Shown here: piece after piece, positions 32,835 to 34,458 of the stretch | How the letters are laid out: each line of letters starts with the position of its first letter | How positions within the stretch are numbered: position 1 is the stretch's first letter | Origin: an uncultured Ruminococcus sp. | Lineage (GTDB): Bacteria; Bacillota; Clostridia; Oscillospirales; Acutalibacteraceae | DNA: 34,458 nucleotides | Assembly: GCA_902784855.1 (NCBI GenBank) | Contig: CACZWQ010000009.1 | Coordinates: forward strand, 1 to 34,458 | Reading direction: 5' to 3' | Translations under genes and position numbers: made by a program | The notes under the pieces: model-generated | What the model was told of the DNA's origin: nothing | Database searches by the model: none | What the model saw: the letters and a program-made list of their open reading frames with translations, nothing else

Positions 32835-33947
32835 ATGGCTTTTGAACTGGAACTGGAAAGCGAGTATATGCCGAAAATCAAAGTGATCGGTGTCGGCGGC
32901 GGCGGCGGCAACGCTGTCAATCGCATGGTTGCAATGGACGTCAAGAACGTCGAATTTATCGCCATCAATACCGATGAGCATGTATTGAGACTGTCAAAGG
33001 CTTCGCAGAAAATTCAGATCGGCGAAAAGCTGACCCGCGGCAAGGGTGCAGGCTCCATGCCCTCCATCGGTCAGAATGCCGCGAACGAGAGCAAGGACGA
33101 GATTGCCGCGCTGCTCAAGGATACCGACATGGTCTTTGTCACCGCCGGTATGGGCGGCGGCACCGGTACGGGTGCAGCTCCCGTCGTTGCGAAGATCGCC
33201 AAGGATATGGGAATCCTCACCGTCGGCGTTGTCACCAAGCCGTTTGCGTTCGAGGGCAAGAGAAGAATGGCGCAGGCTGAGCAGGGTATTGCCGAGCTTT
33301 CCGCTTGTGTAGACTCGCTGATCATCGTTCCCAACGAAAGATTAAAATATGTTTCCGATACCAGCATCACGCTGCAAAATGCGTTTGCGATCGCCGATGA
33401 CGTGCTCCGCCAGGGCGTTCAGAGTATTTCCGACCTGATTTTGCTGCCGGGTCTTGTCAACCTCGACTTTGCGGACGTCACCTCCGTCATGAAGGACGCG
33501 GGCTATGCGCACATGGGTATGGGCTCCGCCTCCGGCAAGGATAAGGCGACCATCGCCGCGGATATGGCGATCTCCAGCCCGCTGCTCGAGACCTCGATCG
33601 ACGGCGCAAAGGGTCTGATCATCAACATCACTGCCTCCTCCGACGTCAGCTTGGAGGATATCGACGCTGCTTCCACCATGGTCAAGGATAAGGTCAGCGA
33701 GGACGCGAACATCATCTGGGGTGCTGTCATCGACGACAGAATGGACGATCAGATGAGCGTGACCGTTATCGCCACCGGCTTCGGCACGGCGGACACTGTC
33801 CCGCTGGTCCAGCAGAAGCCCACCGACAACGTGATCGTTGACACGCCCGAGCCGACTGTTCCCAAGAAGAAGAGCCGCGCGGTGAAGGATACGACCGATG
33901 ATGAGGACGATACGTTCTACGATATCATGTCCATCTTCAATAAATAA
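32835..33947 (+). CDS. ftsZ: Cell division protein FtsZ
   Basis: 370 aa. The tubulin-like GTPase core has [13 protein letters not shown] near residue 20, the signature [13 protein letters not shown] near 105, and the T7 loop [20 protein letters not shown]. FtsZ polymerises at mid-cell to form the Z ring. The linker after the core is short (about 30 aa) and acidic. The C-terminal peptide is [12 protein letters not shown] rather than the more common D-I-P-x-F-L-R type that docks FtsA, SepF and ZipA. No ftsA gene precedes it. AAGGAGG precedes ATG at good spacing. Confidence 0.98.
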   Translation: MAFELELESEYMPKIKVIGVGGGGGNAVNRMVAMDVKNVEFIAINTDEHVLRLSKASQKIQIGEKLTRGKGAGSMPSIGQNAANESKDEIAALLKDTDMVFVTAGMGGGTGTGAAPVVAKIAKDMGILTVGVVTKPFAFEGKRRMAQAEQGIAELSACVDSLIIVPNERLKYVSDTSITLQNAFAIADDVLRQGVQSISDLILLPGLVNLDFADVTSVMKDAGYAHMGMGSASGKDKATIAADMAISSPLLETSIDGAKGLIINITASSDVSLEDIDAASTMVKDKVSEDANIIWGAVIDDRMDDQMSVTVIATGFGTADTVPLVQQKPTDNVIVDTPEPTVPKKKSRAVKDTTDDEDDTFYDIMSIFNK

Positions 33948-33961
33948 TCTTGGATAATTTT

Positions 33962-33994
33962 AAGAGCGTTCCCGCCAGATGGGAACGCTCTTTT
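33962..33994. terminator. Terminator between convergent ftsZ and spoVT
   Basis: A 12-bp perfect stem (33962-33973 with 33981-33992), 7-nt loop, ending in TTTT on the plus strand. It ends ftsZ and can also serve spoVT from the other side. Confidence 0.88.
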
Positions 33995-34005
33995 CAAATA
34001 GGATG

Positions 34006-34458
34006 TCAGTTTTCCATTTGCTTGCCGAGAAAGGCGGCTGCCGACTGGGCGAGCTTGGTCTCGACCCCGGTGGGCAGCTTGATGTTCTCGCTGCTCAGCA
34101 TGACCACCGCACCCATCACGTCGCCCGAGGCGATGATGGGAAAGATGACCGCCGCGTTGTGCTCCAGCCCCTCGATGGGCTGCACGTTGTTGAGGGTCTT
34201 TTCGCCCGCGATATAGCTGCGCCGCGCGTCCATCAGGTTCTCGAGTACTGCGCTCACGCGCCGTTCCAGAAACTCACGCTTTGAGACGCCTGCCGCCGCG
34301 ATCACATGATCGGTGTCACAAATCAGTGTCGGCATGCTGCTGATCCGCGCGATTACGTCCGCATACTGCGCTGCGAACACCGAAAGCTCGCCCACGGGTG
34401 AGTATTTTTTGAAGATGACCTCCCCGTCGGTAGCCGTGTAAATCTCCAGCGGGTCGCC
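34006..34458 (-). CDS. spoVT: Stage V sporulation protein T, N-terminal part outside window
   Basis: 150 aa are visible; the frame is open to the right edge, so a GTG at 34395 is not the start. The first visible residues, GDPLEIYTATDGEVIFKKYS, are the second half of the AbrB/SpoVT DNA-binding swapped-hairpin domain. The rest is the SpoVT GAF domain (GELSVFAAQYADVIARI, IIASGDVMGAVVMLS, AAAFLGKQME). About 30 residues are missing compared with the usual 178-180 aa. SpoVT tunes sigma-G dependent gene expression in the forespore, which supports a spore-forming host. It converges on ftsZ. Confidence 0.93.
   Translation of the reverse strand, partial: GDPLEIYTATDGEVIFKKYSPVGELSVFAAQYADVIARISSMPTLICDTDHVIAAAGVSKREFLERRVSAVLENLMDARRSYIAGEKTLNNVQPIEGLEHNAAVIFPIIASGDVMGAVVMLSSENIKLPTGVETKLAQSAAAFLGKQMEN

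Noticed and set aside
31134..32981. Minus-strand open frame of 615 codons across divIB and into ftsZ
   Set aside because: It spans two well-supported plus-strand genes and has long Val/Ile runs from the reverse of Asp/Tyr repeats.

Overview
This is a chromosomal window from a GC-rich, spore-forming Firmicute of class Clostridia, most likely of the Ruminococcaceae/Oscillospiraceae type. The evidence is a SpoVT fragment, a Clostridia-style dcw cluster, PhoH-YbeY-Era-YqzL-RecO-MutS2 synteny, an HPr with both His15 and Ser46, and a dockerin-bearing secreted protein. The taxonomic placement is inference. Almost all genes are core housekeeping genes. No tRNA, rRNA, CRISPR array, prophage or transposase gene was seen.

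Layout. (1) 3-749: 3' end of a secreted Ig-like/dockerin protein. (2) 837-4521, minus strand: an unrecognised zinc-ribbon protein, then the SRP/translation operon ylxM-ffh-rpsP-khpA (listed in transcription order), driven by a near-perfect sigma-A promoter. (3) 4882-11852, plus strand: phoH, ybeY, era, yqzL, recO, mutS2, rimM and trmD, covering RNA and ribosome maturation and DNA repair. (4) 12073-15937: ptsH behind its own promoter, uvrC, then rsmD-coaD and a coiled-coil protein. (5) 16089-21200: proS, metA and a large secreted beta-helix/Big_2 protein. (6) 21201-21646: a palindromic repeat region and the mraZ promoter. (7) 21647-33947: a compact division and cell-wall (dcw) cluster: mraZ, rsmH, ftsL-like, a PASTA class B PBP, a MraY-FtsW fusion, murG, murA, divIB/ftsQ and ftsZ. 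(8) 34006-34458, minus strand: spoVT, cut by the window edge.

The most notable observation is one uninterrupted 747-codon frame (26389-28632). It joins a complete MraY (lipid I synthase) to a complete FtsW/SpoVE (SEDS lipid II polymerase). The usual order is mraY-murD-ftsW; here murD is absent and its neighbours are joined by a 27-residue basic linker. MurG, which catalyses the step between the two fused enzymes, is the next gene. The known topologies of the halves conflict (MraY C-terminus outside, FtsW N-terminus inside). A Shine-Dalgarno-like sequence and in-frame ATG inside the linker could yield a free FtsW. The cluster also lacks murE, murF, murC and ftsA, so those functions must be encoded elsewhere or be absent.

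A second signal is a dispersed palindromic repeat family. A 168-bp MITE-like element with 10-bp terminal inverted repeats lies after divIB. A 100-bp gap-free stretch inside it is about 69% identical (counted by eye) to a stretch after the beta-helix gene, where a further inverted copy and a 17-bp perfect hairpin form a larger palindrome. In both places the host gene's TGA stop codon lies inside the repeat terminus. Several promoters carry palindromes or phased direct repeats that look like operators (phoH, ptsH, mraZ, ftsL, murA, ylxM). phoH appears to use a non-ATG (ACG) start.
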